NCBI RefSeq assembly: GCF_029813835.1
Contig: NZ_JARVKV010000044.1
Location: 1-55,009, forward strand
Length of the DNA: 55,009 nucleotides
Source of the DNA: Streptomyces sp. DH37
Lineage (GTDB): Bacteria; Actinomycetota; Actinomycetes; Streptomycetales; Streptomycetaceae
Direction: 5' to 3'
Translations under genes and position numbers: made by a program
Notes under the pieces: model-generated
Database searches by the model: none
Told to the model about the DNA's origin: nothing
What the model saw: the letters and a program-made list of their open reading frames with translations, nothing else
In this document: positions 46,842 through 55,009 of the stretch, one piece after another
Position numbering within the stretch: position 1 is the stretch's first letter
Layout of the letters: each line of letters starts with the position of its first letter

Positions 46842-47519
46842 TCAGCTTGGTCCGGCCTTGTACCCCACGCCGCGTACGGTCACCACGATCTCGGGCCGCT
46901 CCGGGTCCTTCTCGACCTTGGAGCGCAGCCGCTGCACATGGACGTTGACCAGCCGGGTGTCCGCCGCGTGGCGGTAACCCCACACCTGCTCCAGGAGCAC
47001 CTCGCGGGTGAAGACCTGCCACGGCTTGCGGGCGAGGGCCACCAGCAGGTCGAACTCCAGGGGCGTCAGCGCGATCGACTGGCCGTCCCGCTTCACGGAG
47101 TGCCCCGCCACGTCGATGACCAGATCGCCGATGGCGAGCTGCTCGGGAGCGGGCTCCTCCGACCTCCGCAGCCGCGCCCGGATGCGGGCCACCAGTTCCT
47201 TGGGCTTGAACGGCTTGACGATGTAGTCGTCGGCCCCGGACTCCAGCCCCACCACCACATCGACGGTGTCGCTCTTGGCCGTGAGCATGACGACCGGCAC
47301 CCCGGACTCGGCCCGGATCAGCCGGCACACCTCGATGCCGTCCCGCCCGGGCAGCATCAGGTCGAGCAGTACGAGATCCGGCTTGGTCTCGCGGAACGCG
47401 GCGAGGGCCTTGTCCCCGTCCGACACGAACGACGGTTCGAAGCCTTCGCCGCGCAGCACGATGCCGAGCATCTCTGCCAGTGCGGTGTCGTCGTCGACGA
47501 CCAGGACGCGTCCCTTCAT
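46842..47519 (-). CDS. mtrA: Response regulator MtrA
   Basis: A 225-residue OmpR-type regulator with phospho-acceptor Asp at residue 53 (LVLLDLMLPGRDG), receiver Lys in YIVKPFKPKEL, and a winged-helix domain ending VVTVRGVGYKAGPS. MtrA controls development, cell-wall and antibiotic genes in Streptomyces, and is reported also to bind GlnR-type boxes. The ATG overlaps the TGA of mtnA (ATGA), so its translation is probably coupled to mtnA. Confidence 0.97.
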   Translation of the reverse strand: MKGRVLVVDDDTALAEMLGIVLRGEGFEPSFVSDGDKALAAFRETKPDLVLLDLMLPGRDGIEVCRLIRAESGVPVVMLTAKSDTVDVVVGLESGADDYIVKPFKPKELVARIRARLRRSEEPAPEQLAIGDLVIDVAGHSVKRDGQSIALTPLEFDLLVALARKPWQVFTREVLLEQVWGYRHAADTRLVNVHVQRLRSKVEKDPERPEIVVTVRGVGYKAGPS

Positions 47520-48706
47520 GCGTCCATCATCCCATTACCCGATCGTGACTTTTCCGGGGGTGACGGTGACGCAGCGCACAGCTCGGCCAGGGCGTCGCCG
47601 GTGACCGGCGAGACCACACCGCGCTCGGTGACGATCGCCGTGACCAGTTCCGCCGGGGTGACGTCGAAGGCCGGGTTGTAGGCCTGGGCGCCCAGCGGGG
47701 CCACCGGGATGCCGCTGCCCGGCTCCGTCCCGGCTCCCGGCACGGTCGGCGGCGCGAACTCCGTCACCTCGTGGCCGGGACGCTGCTCCACCTCGATCGA
47801 GCCGCCGTCGGCCGTCTCCAGGTCCACCGTGGTCACGGGCGCTACCACCACGAACGGCACGTGGTGGTAGCGGGCCAGCACCGCCAGCGGGTAACTGCCG
47901 ATCTTGTTCGCCACCGAGCCGTCGGCCGCGATCCGGTCCGCGCCGACCAGCACCGCGTCCACCTCGCCCGCCGCGAACAGCGAACCGGCCGCGCTGTCCG
48001 TGAGCACCGTGTACGCCATGCCCTCCCGGGCCGCCTCGTACGCCGTCAGCCGCGCGCCCTGGAGCAGCGGCCGGGTCTCGTCCACCCACAGCCTGCGCAG
48101 TTCCCCGGCGCGGTGCGCGGCCCGTACGACCCCGAACGCCGTGCCTCCCCCACCCGACACCAGCGACCCGGTGTTGCAGTGGGTGAGGACTCGGTAGCCG
48201 CCGCCCGGCAGCAGCTCGCCCAGCAGCGCCAGGCCGTGCGCGGACATCCGCTCGCTCGCCTCGGCGTCCTCGCGGTGCAGCGCGCGGGCCTCGGCGAGCG
48301 CCGCGGCGGCCGCCCGCTCGTACCCGGCACCGGCGTCGGCCACCGCGCGGAAGGCCCGCTCGGCCCGGCGCACCCCGTACTCGAGGTTGACCGCGGTCGG
48401 ACGTGCGTGCCTGAGGTGCTCGGCGGCCTCCGTCACGTCGTACCCCCGGGCGGCGGCCAGCGCGACGCCGTACGCGCCCGCCAGCCCCAGCAGCGGCGCC
48501 CCCCGCACCGCGAGCGTGCGGATCGCCTCCACCAGGGCGGGCACGTCGGTGCAGACGAGCTCGACCTCCTCGACGGGCAGCCGGGTCTGGTCGAGCAACA
48601 CCACCACCGGCCCCTCGGGAGGTTCCTCCCAGCGCAGCGCGGGAACGGGAACCGGTGCGCCATCGGGCGCCAACGCCGTGGATCGGTCCTCAGTCTGGTC
48701 AACCAT
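47516..48706 (-). CDS. mtnA: S-methyl-5-thioribose-1-phosphate isomerase
   Basis: A 396-residue methionine-salvage enzyme that converts methylthioribose-1-phosphate to methylthioribulose-1-phosphate. The catalytic Cys is in THCNTGSLVSGGGGTAFGV, and the Asp in VLVGADRIAADGSVANKIGSYPLAV. The eIF2B-like fold is complete. ATG at 48706 gives MVDQTEDRS. It heads the mtrA-mtrB-lpqB-comF run and its stop overlaps the mtrA start. Confidence 0.94.
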   Translation of the reverse strand: MVDQTEDRSTALAPDGAPVPVPALRWEEPPEGPVVVLLDQTRLPVEEVELVCTDVPALVEAIRTLAVRGAPLLGLAGAYGVALAAARGYDVTEAAEHLRHARPTAVNLEYGVRRAERAFRAVADAGAGYERAAAAALAEARALHREDAEASERMSAHGLALLGELLPGGGYRVLTHCNTGSLVSGGGGTAFGVVRAAHRAGELRRLWVDETRPLLQGARLTAYEAAREGMAYTVLTDSAAGSLFAAGEVDAVLVGADRIAADGSVANKIGSYPLAVLARYHHVPFVVVAPVTTVDLETADGGSIEVEQRPGHEVTEFAPPTVPGAGTEPGSGIPVAPLGAQAYNPAFDVTPAELVTAIVTERGVVSPVTGDALAELCAASPSPPEKSRSGNGMMDA

Positions 48707-48856
48707 TCGAACAGTCTGCCCCTTCTCCCAACCATCAGTCGATGACAACCGGGACCCGCAGGGCCCGCTACGTTCCACGGCGGCCCGTGGCACGATGGCT
48801 GCCAACCAGCTGACACATCCCCACGGACGGGCCGCGAGAACACGAGGTGAACTGCA
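48707..48856. promoter_or_regulatory. Divergent promoter region, mtnA and the membrane-protein operon
   Basis: 150 bases between two divergent operons must contain both promoters. TACGTT near 48769 and CACGAT near 48791 on the plus strand are possible -10 hexamers, but no -35 is clear. Confidence 0.35.
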
Positions 48857-50104
48857 GTGAGTGACTCTCCGGGCTGGGTCTCGCCCGGATCCTCCCCCTC
48901 CGATCCTCCCCCGGCGTCCGGTGGGAGCGCATCCGGTGGCGGCGCCTCCGGGCAGCCCACCGACAAGGTCTCCGTCGACAAGGGGCCGGCGCAGCAGCCG
49001 CCCGGGAACTGGTCGCCGCAGCAGCCGCCCGCCGCCCCCCAGGGCTGGGGCACGCCTCCTCCTCCACCACCGGGCCGGCCCGGCTGGGGGGACTGGAGCC
49101 GGCCGCCCGCCGCCAAGCCCGGCGTCATCCCGCTCCGCCCCCTGGGCATCGGGGAGATCCTGGACGGGGCGGTCTCCACCGCGCGCGCCCACTGGCGTAC
49201 GGTCCTGGGCATCTCGCTCGCGATCGCGATCATGATCCAGATCGCGTCCACCGTCGCCACCGGCGTCTGGATGCGGGGCAACAGCGGCCTCCAGGCCCTG
49301 GAGACCAAGGCCGAGCCCACCACCGACGAGGTGCTGGACGCCCTCAGCGGTACGTTCAGCGCCCTGGGCGTCGAGATGCTGGCCGTCCTGGTCGGCACCG
49401 TCATCGCCACCGCGATGCTCACCGTGGTGGTCAGCCGCGCCGTCCTGGGCCGCACGGTGTCCATCGGGGAGGCCTGGCGCGACTCCCGGCCGCAGCTCGC
49501 CCGCCTGCTCGGCCTGACGCTGCTGGTGGGGCTGATCGTGACCGGCGTGATCTTCCTGGGGACGCTGCCCGGCATCGTGCTCGGCGCGGCCGGCTCGGAG
49601 GCGGCCGGCATAGGGATCGGCCTCCTCGGCGGTTTCGCGGGCGTCGTGGCGGCCGTCTGGCTGTGGATCCGCTACTGCCTCTCCGCACCCGCGCTGATGC
49701 TGGAGCGGCAGGGCGTGTTCACCGCCCTGCGCCGCTCCGCCAAGCTCGTGCGGAACTCCTGGTGGCGCGTGTTCGGCATCCAGCTCCTCACGGTCGTGCT
49801 GGTCGCCATGGTGAGCATGATCATCCAGCTCCCCGCATCCCTGCTGGCCCCGGTGCTGGGCGGCGACGGCATCGACACCTTCCTGTCCGGCGGCGTCGCC
49901 GACGTGACCTGGACGTACCTGATCGTCATCGGCATCGGCGCGGTGCTCGCCTCCACCATCACCCTCCCGCTCAGCGCGGGCGTCACCGCCCTGCTCTACA
50001 TGGACCAGCGCATCCGCCGCGAGGCCCTCGACCTCGAACTCGCCCGCGCCGCGGGCGTCCCCGGCTACGAGCGGCCCACCGACGGCACACCCCCGGGGAA
50101 CTGA
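48857..50104 (+). CDS. Polytopic membrane protein of unknown function
   Basis: A 415-residue protein. The first 90 residues are Pro/Gly/Ser-rich and cytoplasmic. Then VIPLRPLGIGEILDGAVSTARAHWRTVLGISL begins a membrane domain with about six hydrophobic segments; the RPLGIGEILDGA motif is typical of proteins annotated as 'glycerophosphoryl diester phosphodiesterase membrane domain', although no phosphodiesterase catalytic part is present. GTG start at 48857. It is first of five plus-strand genes with gaps of 18 bases or less. Confidence 0.8.
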   Translation: MSDSPGWVSPGSSPSDPPPASGGSASGGGASGQPTDKVSVDKGPAQQPPGNWSPQQPPAAPQGWGTPPPPPPGRPGWGDWSRPPAAKPGVIPLRPLGIGEILDGAVSTARAHWRTVLGISLAIAIMIQIASTVATGVWMRGNSGLQALETKAEPTTDEVLDALSGTFSALGVEMLAVLVGTVIATAMLTVVVSRAVLGRTVSIGEAWRDSRPQLARLLGLTLLVGLIVTGVIFLGTLPGIVLGAAGSEAAGIGIGLLGGFAGVVAAVWLWIRYCLSAPALMLERQGVFTALRRSAKLVRNSWWRVFGIQLLTVVLVAMVSMIIQLPASLLAPVLGGDGIDTFLSGGVADVTWTYLIVIGIGAVLASTITLPLSAGVTALLYMDQRIRREALDLELARAAGVPGYERPTDGTPPGN

Positions 50105-50105
50105 T

Positions 50106-50846
50106 GTGGTGACGCGGTCCGCGGGCGCGCGCACGGCGGCAGGGGAGGCCCCGTCCGCCGTGCGCTCCGACGGCGACGTACCGGTGACGATCCCACGCGG
50201 CCCGGCGCGCGAGGCCGCCGAGGACGAGCTGTCCAAGCCGATGTACCACGAGAACGACCCGAGCCCGCTGCGCCGCCTGCTCGACTGGGTGTGGGAGCGG
50301 GTCGGCGACCTCCTCGACGCGGCCGCCGGGGCCACCCCCGGCGGCTGGGTCGGCCTCGCGGTCGTCGCCCTGCTCGTCGTGCTGCTCCTCACCGGCCTGC
50401 GCCTGCGCATGGGCGCGCTGCGCCGCGCCCCCGGGACGGGCGGCAGCGCCGCGCTCTTCGACGACCGCCCGCGCAGCGCCGACCAGCACCGCGCCGCGGC
50501 CGAGCGGCACGCGGACGCCGGACGCTGGAGCGAGGCCCTCCAGGAACGGATGCGCGCCCTCGTCCGCTCCTTGGAGGAGCGCGCCCTGCTCGACCCCCGC
50601 CCCGGCCGCACCGCCGACGAGGCGGCCGCCGAGGCCGCCCGCGCCCTCCCCGGCCACGCCGAGGCCCTGTACGCCGCCGCCCTCGCCTTCGACGAGGTCA
50701 CATACGCCGAACGCCCGGCCGACCGGGCCGCGTACATCCGGCTGCGCGACCTCGACCACGCCGTCCGGCGCAGCAGGCCCCGGCTCGCCGACGACCGCGC
50801 CACCGCCGAGACCACCGGCGCAACCACCGGCGGAGATGCCGCATGA
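50106..50846 (+). CDS. DUF4129-containing membrane protein
   Basis: A 246-residue protein with one membrane segment (about residues 77-100, GWVGLAVVALLVVLLLTGL). The C-terminal DUF4129-like domain has HRAAAERHADAGRWSEALQERMRALVRSLEERALLDPRPGRTADEAAAEAA. In other bacteria DUF4129 occurs fused to transglutaminase-like domains in MoxR-DUF58 clusters. It starts one base after the preceding stop and overlaps the next gene (ATGA). Confidence 0.82.
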   Translation: MVTRSAGARTAAGEAPSAVRSDGDVPVTIPRGPAREAAEDELSKPMYHENDPSPLRRLLDWVWERVGDLLDAAAGATPGGWVGLAVVALLVVLLLTGLRLRMGALRRAPGTGGSAALFDDRPRSADQHRAAAERHADAGRWSEALQERMRALVRSLEERALLDPRPGRTADEAAAEAARALPGHAEALYAAALAFDEVTYAERPADRAAYIRLRDLDHAVRRSRPRLADDRATAETTGATTGGDAA

Positions 50847-52078
50847 CGACCTCGCCGCCTCCCGCCGACCCCACCGCCACGGGCCCGGCGACCTCGGTCT
50901 CGCCCACCTCCCGCCAGCTGTGGGGACGTGCCCGCGGCCTGCTGCTGGCGGCGACCGTCCTGGCGCTGGCCGGACTGATCATCGCCGCCCTGCGCTCCGG
51001 CGAGCAGTACGGCCTGCTCGACCCGCGCTCCGCCGACCGCTACGGCAGCCGCGCCACCGCCGAACTCCTCGCCGACCGCGGCGTGGACACCACCGTCGCC
51101 ACCACCGTCGCCGAGGCCACCGAAGCGCTGGGGCCCGACACCACGCTGCTGGTGGCCAACCCCGACCTGCTCGGCGCCCGCCAGCAGTCCGCGCTGCGCG
51201 CCGCCGTCTCCGGCAGCGGAGGCCGCACCGTCCTGCTGGCCCCGGGCCCCGCCTCGCTGGACACCCTGGCCCCGGGCGTACGCGCCGTGGAGCCCACCCC
51301 CGTCGAGGTACTGCGACCCGACTGCGACGCCCCGTACGCCCGGCGCGCGGGCGAGGCCGAACTCGGCGGCATCACCTACACCACCTCCGCGGCCACGGTC
51401 GACGCCTGCTACCCCAGCGGCGACCTGCCCACCCTGCTCCGGCTGCCCGCGGGCTCCGGCGACGGCGACACAGTGGTGCTCGGCGCACCGGACCTGCTGT
51501 ACAACCACCGCCTCGACGAGCACGGCAACGCCTCGCTGGCCCTGCAACTCCTCGGCTCCCGTCCCCATCTGGTCTGGTACCTCCCCTCCCTGGACGACGC
51601 CACCGCCGCCGACGGCGGCGACGAGAGCTTCTTCGACCTCATCCCCTCCGGGTGGAGGTGGGGCGCCCTCCAACTCGCGATCGCCGCCGTCCTCGCCGCC
51701 CTCTGGCGCGCCAGAAGGCTCGGACCCCTCGTCCCCGAACGGCTGCCCGTCGCCGTCCCGGCCTCCGAGGCCACCGAAGGCCGCGCCCGCCTCTACCGCC
51801 AGGCGAACGCACGCGACCGCGCCGCCGAAGCGCTGCGTTCCGCCACCCGCACCCGGCTCGCCCCCCTCGCGGGAGTGCCCACCGCACAGGCCCACCGTCC
51901 CGAGGCCCTGTGTCCGGCCGTCGCCGCCCGCACCGGAGACGACGGCAACCGCATCCACACCGTCCTGTTCGGTCCGGCCCCGGCCGACGACGAAGCCCTC
52001 GTCCGGCTCACCGACGAACTCGACCTCCTCGAACGCCGCATCACCCCGACTCCGAGAGACAAGGACCGCACCCCGTGA
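50843..52078 (+). CDS. DUF4350-containing membrane protein
   Basis: A 411-residue protein. One membrane segment lies near residues 33-53 and one near 275-292, enclosing an extracytoplasmic Rossmann-like domain (DPRSADRYGSRATAELLADRGVDTTVATTVAEA, TLLVANPDLLGARQQSALRAAV, RTVLLAPG), the DUF4350 pattern. Two cysteines in the outer domain (PDCDAPY, DACYP) could form a disulfide. ATG at 50843 overlaps the preceding stop, and its own stop overlaps the moxR-like start (GTGA). Confidence 0.84.
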   Translation: MTTSPPPADPTATGPATSVSPTSRQLWGRARGLLLAATVLALAGLIIAALRSGEQYGLLDPRSADRYGSRATAELLADRGVDTTVATTVAEATEALGPDTTLLVANPDLLGARQQSALRAAVSGSGGRTVLLAPGPASLDTLAPGVRAVEPTPVEVLRPDCDAPYARRAGEAELGGITYTTSAATVDACYPSGDLPTLLRLPAGSGDGDTVVLGAPDLLYNHRLDEHGNASLALQLLGSRPHLVWYLPSLDDATAADGGDESFFDLIPSGWRWGALQLAIAAVLAALWRARRLGPLVPERLPVAVPASEATEGRARLYRQANARDRAAEALRSATRTRLAPLAGVPTAQAHRPEALCPAVAARTGDDGNRIHTVLFGPAPADDEALVRLTDELDLLERRITPTPRDKDRTP

Positions 52079-53040
52079 GCGCCCCCTCCGCAGACAGCGC
52101 ACGCGCCGCCCTCGAGGCCCTGCGCAGCGAGATCTCCAAGGCCGTGGTCGGTCAGGACGCCACCGTCACCGGACTCGTCGTCGCCCTGCTCTGCCGCGGG
52201 CACGTACTGCTGGAGGGCGTCCCGGGCGTCGCGAAGACCCTTCTGGTCCGCTCCCTGGCAGCCACGCTCGACCTCGACACCAAGCGCGTCCAGTTCACCC
52301 CCGACCTGATGCCCAGCGACGTCACCGGCTCCCTCATCTACGACAACCGGACGGCCGAGTTCTCCTTCCAGCCCGGCCCGGTCTTCACCAACCTCCTTCT
52401 CGCCGACGAGATCAACCGCACCCCGCCGAAGACCCAGGCGTCCCTCCTCGAGGCCATGGAGGAACGGCAGGTCTCCGTCGAGGGCACCGCGCGCAAGCTC
52501 CCGGATCCCTTCCTGGTGGCCGCCACCCAGAACCCCGTCGAGTACGAGGGCACCTACCCCCTCCCCGAGGCCCAGCTCGACCGGTTCCTTCTCAAACTCC
52601 AGGTGCAGCTGCCCTCCAGGGAAGAGGAGATCAAGGTCCTCACCCGGCATGCCGAGGGCTTCGACCCCCGCGACCTCGCCGCCGCCGGAGTACGGCGCGT
52701 GGCCGGCCCCGCGGAACTCGACGCGGCCCGCGCCGCGGTCGCCAAGACCTCGATCTCCTCCGAAGTCGCCGGCTACGTCGTCGATATCTGCCGTGCCACC
52801 CGTGAATCCCCCTCGCTCTCCCTGGGCGCCTCACCCCGCGGCGCCACCGCGCTGCTCTCTGCTGCCCGCGCCTGGGCCTGGCTCACCGGACGCGACTACG
52901 TCACCCCCGACGACGTGAAGGCCCTCGCCCTGCCCACCCTGCGGCACCGCATCCAACTGCGCCCCGAGGCCGAGATGGAGGGCGTCACCACGGACAGCGT
53001 GATCTCCTCGCTGCTCGCCCATGTCCCCGTGCCCCGCTGA
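52075..53040 (+). CDS. MoxR-family AAA+ ATPase
   Basis: A 321-residue ATPase. Walker A is GVPGVAKT, Walker B is LLADEINRTPPKTQASLLEAMEE, sensor 1 is VAATQNPVEYEGTYPLPEAQLDRF, and sensor 2 lies in LGASPRGATALL. MoxR proteins act as chaperones that mature partner proteins with von Willebrand A-like domains, here presumably the DUF58 product encoded next. GTG start overlaps the preceding stop. Confidence 0.93.
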   Translation: MSAPSADSARAALEALRSEISKAVVGQDATVTGLVVALLCRGHVLLEGVPGVAKTLLVRSLAATLDLDTKRVQFTPDLMPSDVTGSLIYDNRTAEFSFQPGPVFTNLLLADEINRTPPKTQASLLEAMEERQVSVEGTARKLPDPFLVAATQNPVEYEGTYPLPEAQLDRFLLKLQVQLPSREEEIKVLTRHAEGFDPRDLAAAGVRRVAGPAELDAARAAVAKTSISSEVAGYVVDICRATRESPSLSLGASPRGATALLSAARAWAWLTGRDYVTPDDVKALALPTLRHRIQLRPEAEMEGVTTDSVISSLLAHVPVPR

Positions 53041-53058
53041 AGCGACGCGAACCGACCG

Positions 53059-54369
53059 ATGGCTCTCACCGGACGTACAGCCCTCATCGCCGCTCTCGGC
53101 GCGCTCCTCGTCGGCTTCCTGCTTCCCGGCTGGACCGGCCTCCTCGCCGTCGAACTTCCCCTGCTGCTCGCAATTCTGTACGACCTCGGACGCGCGGCAC
53201 CAGTCCGAAAGCTCCTTTTCACCCGTTCCGGTGACACATCAGTTCGACTCGGTGAGCCCGCCCAGGTCCAGCTCACCGTCGCCAACCCCTCGGGGCGTCC
53301 GCTCCGCGCCCATCTCCGCGACGCCTGGCCCCCCAGCGGCTGGCCCGCCGGCTCCGGGATCACCGCCTCCCGCCACCGGCTGACCGTGCCCCCGGGAGAG
53401 CGCCGCCGCATCACCACGCATCTGCGCCCGACCCGGCGCGGCGACCACCGGGCCGCACGCGTCACCGTGCGCTCCTACGGCCCGCTCGGTCTCGCCGCCC
53501 GCCAGGGCAGCCACTCCGTGCCCTGGACCCTGCGCGTCCTGCCGCCCTTCACCAGCCGCAAACACCTGCCCGCCCGGCTCTCCCGGCTCCGCGAACTCGA
53601 CGGACGCACCAGCGTCCTCACCCGTGGCGAGGGCACCGAGTTCGACAGCCTCCGCGAGTACATCCCCGGAGACGACACCCGCTCCATCGACTGGCGCGCC
53701 ACCGCCCGCCAGACCACCGTCGCCGTCCGCACCTGGCGGCCCGAACGCGACCGCCGCATCCTGACCGTCCTCGACACCGGACGCACCTCGGCCGGCCGCG
53801 TGGGCGACATCCCGCGCCTCGACGCCGCGATGGACGCCGCCCTGCTGCTGGCCGCCCTCTCCGCCCGTGCGGGCGACCGCTTCGACCTCCTGGCCTACGA
53901 CCGCCGGGTACGCGCCACGGTCCGGGGCCGCACCGCCCACGATCTGCTGCCCGCCCTGGTCACGGCGATGGCGCCGCTCGAGCCGGCGCTGATCGAATCC
54001 GACACCCGGGGCATGGCCTCGGCAGTCCTGCGCAACGCTCCACAGCACTCGCTCGTCGTCCTGCTCACCGGTCTCGACCCCTCTCCCGTGGAGGAGGGAC
54101 TGCTCCCGGTGCTTCCCCTCCTCACCCAGCGCCACACGGTCGTGGTCGCCTCGGTCGCGGACCCCCGCATCGAGGAGATGGCCACCGCACGCGGCACACT
54201 CGACGCCGTCTACGGAGCCGCGGCCGCGGCTCAGACGCAGGCCGAACGCCGCCACACGGCGGCCCGGCTCCGCCGCCACGGCGTCACGGTCGTGGACGCC
54301 ACCCCCGCCGAGCTCGCCCCGGCCCTGGCCGACGCCTATCTCGCCCTCAAAGCCATGGGCCGTCTCTGA
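53059..54369 (+). CDS. DUF58 protein (vWA-like) with N-terminal membrane anchor
   Basis: A 436-residue protein with two hydrophobic segments in the first 45 residues, a beta-rich region, then the DUF58 signature GTEFDSLREYIPGDDTRSIDWRATARQ and a vWA-like LTVLDTGRTSAGR (D-x-G-x-T-S, a variant metal site). Last of five tightly spaced genes. DUF58 proteins are the usual MoxR partners; their biochemical function is unknown. Confidence 0.9.
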   Translation: MALTGRTALIAALGALLVGFLLPGWTGLLAVELPLLLAILYDLGRAAPVRKLLFTRSGDTSVRLGEPAQVQLTVANPSGRPLRAHLRDAWPPSGWPAGSGITASRHRLTVPPGERRRITTHLRPTRRGDHRAARVTVRSYGPLGLAARQGSHSVPWTLRVLPPFTSRKHLPARLSRLRELDGRTSVLTRGEGTEFDSLREYIPGDDTRSIDWRATARQTTVAVRTWRPERDRRILTVLDTGRTSAGRVGDIPRLDAAMDAALLLAALSARAGDRFDLLAYDRRVRATVRGRTAHDLLPALVTAMAPLEPALIESDTRGMASAVLRNAPQHSLVVLLTGLDPSPVEEGLLPVLPLLTQRHTVVVASVADPRIEEMATARGTLDAVYGAAAAAQTQAERRHTAARLRRHGVTVVDATPAELAPALADAYLALKAMGRL

Positions 54370-54839
54370 GAACCGCTCGGGGACCAGGGCCGGCCGTCCC
54401 GATGACGCGAAAGCCCTCACGTCGCTGGAGGGCGCCGGCTCCGGAGTCGTCCCTGTGGGGACGTGCAGCCGAATCCTCGTATCCCGCAGTACGCCCGCGC
54501 TCGTAGGAGCTGCGCCCGCCAAGGGGTCGGCTCCGCGGTTCCCAGGACGCGGGTGGACGCCGATCGGATGCGCGTGCACGTGTCCATCGCCTTTGTCCAT
54601 CGCCTTGGAGCAGAGCACGATCACCATTCGGCGCCGAGGCTTCTCCTCACTCCGGCTTGCAGAGGTACAACGCGAAAGGAACTCGGGCGCCGGATTCACC
54701 GGTGCCGCGCCCCCCGGGGACACCAGGGCCCCGCACCGGAGGAACATCACCGGAAAAACCCGGCGAACGCGAAAAAGGGGTGGCGCGGCCCCCGGAACCC
54801 AATCCCCGGACACCACACCACCCCGGACACACCAAAAAA
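54370..54839. other. Intergenic region between DUF58 and the rRNA operon end
   Basis: 470 bases without a convincing gene or tRNA. A weak 6-bp hairpin (gccctc...gagggc, about 54412-54432) may end the DUF58 operon. An open frame crosses this region and the 5S gene, but it has no coding character. Confidence 0.5.
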
Positions 54840-54875
54840 GAGAGGGCCTCGCCGGCATGCCGGCGGGGCCCTCTC
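54834..54875 (-). terminator. rRNA operon terminator
   Basis: On the minus strand a 17-bp stem (GAGAGGGCC...CGCCGGC with its partner, one mismatch) is followed directly by six T residues (54839-54834). It is a textbook intrinsic terminator just past the 5S gene. Confidence 0.92.
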
Positions 54876-54883
54876 CACACACA

Positions 54884-55003
54884 TTGTTCGGCGGCGTCCT
54901 ACTCTCCCACACGGTCCCCCATGCAGTACCATCGGCGCTGAAAGGCTTAGCTTCCGGGTTCGGAATGTAACCGGGCGTTTCCCTCTCGCCATGACCACCG
55001 AAA
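54884..55003 (-). rRNA. rrf: 5S ribosomal RNA
   Basis: About 120 nt, reading TTTCGGTGGTCATGGCG at the 5' end and ending GGACGCCGCCGAACAA. The terminal helix pairs TTCGGTGG with CCGCCGAA; the conserved CCGAACCCGGAAGCTAAGCC is present. It is the last gene of an rRNA operon whose 23S and 16S lie beyond the right edge. The six bases 55004-55009 belong to the 23S-5S spacer. Confidence 0.97.
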
Positions 55004-55009
55004 CACCAA

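Noticed and set aside
54370..54839. A tRNA or small gene between DUF58 and the 5S gene
   Set aside because: No cloverleaf with a T-arm GGTTCRA motif was found, and the open frames continue through the 5S sequence.

Overview
The window is a core chromosomal segment of a Streptomyces species. The evidence is the very high GC content with strong GC bias at third codon positions, GTG and TTG starts, an actinobacterial tmRNA tag, and a gene order matching, from memory, the S. coelicolor stretch around SCO2952 to SCO3019 (helD-like, nnaR, narK, smpB, ftsX, ftsE, prfB, pkaB, pkaA, gdh, secA, hpf, lpqB, mtrB, mtrA, mtnA). I saw no insertion sequence, CRISPR array, prophage or tRNA gene. Most housekeeping genes are on the minus strand, and the window ends in the 5S gene and terminator of an rRNA operon that enters from the right.

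Layout. 1-9.3 kb: a HelD-type RNA polymerase recycling helicase, the remnant of an ECF sigma (perhaps sigma/anti-sigma) locus, the nitrate pair nnaR and narK with a consensus-like GlnR box, a divergent LysR/MFS pair, and ssrA. 9.5-13 kb: a protein quality-control and division block (smpB, a Tsp-type protease, ftsX, ftsE). 13.2-19.2 kb: a small zinc-ribbon membrane protein, a sortase substrate with tandem repeats, prfB, and two membrane Ser/Thr kinases (pkaB, pkaA). 19.6-26.7 kb: a beta-grasp/FHA/FtsK ATPase, then a three-gene sugar ABC importer without its own ATPase, whose first permease carries an extracytoplasmic beta-rich insertion. 26.8-34.5 kb: NAD-glutamate dehydrogenase, a DJ-1/PfpI protein, a HAD phosphatase and a small acidic protein. 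34.8-43 kb: an Rv3235-like protein, secA, a GNAT enzyme, a YcaQ-type glycosylase, an orphan response regulator, hpf and comF. 43-48.7 kb: mtnA-mtrA-mtrB-lpqB, tightly overlapping, with comF just downstream. 48.9-54.4 kb: five tightly packed plus-strand genes (polytopic membrane protein, DUF4129, DUF4350, MoxR AAA+ ATPase, DUF58). 54.4-55.0 kb: convergent rRNA operon end.

How the genes work together. Four themes recur: nitrogen handling (GlnR box, NnaR, NarK, GDH); ribosome rescue and dormancy (tmRNA, SmpB, RF2, long HPF, HelD for stalled RNA polymerase); phospho-signalling (PkaA, PkaB, an FHA ATPase, MtrAB-LpqB, an orphan response regulator); and envelope biogenesis (FtsEX, SecA, LpqB, MoxR-DUF58). 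The best candidates for little-described biology are the MoxR/DUF58/DUF4350/DUF4129 gene set, the kinase-FHA-FtsK neighbourhood, and the MalF-P2-like insertion in the sugar permease. All family assignments come from reading motifs by eye. No database search was run, and synteny statements are from memory.
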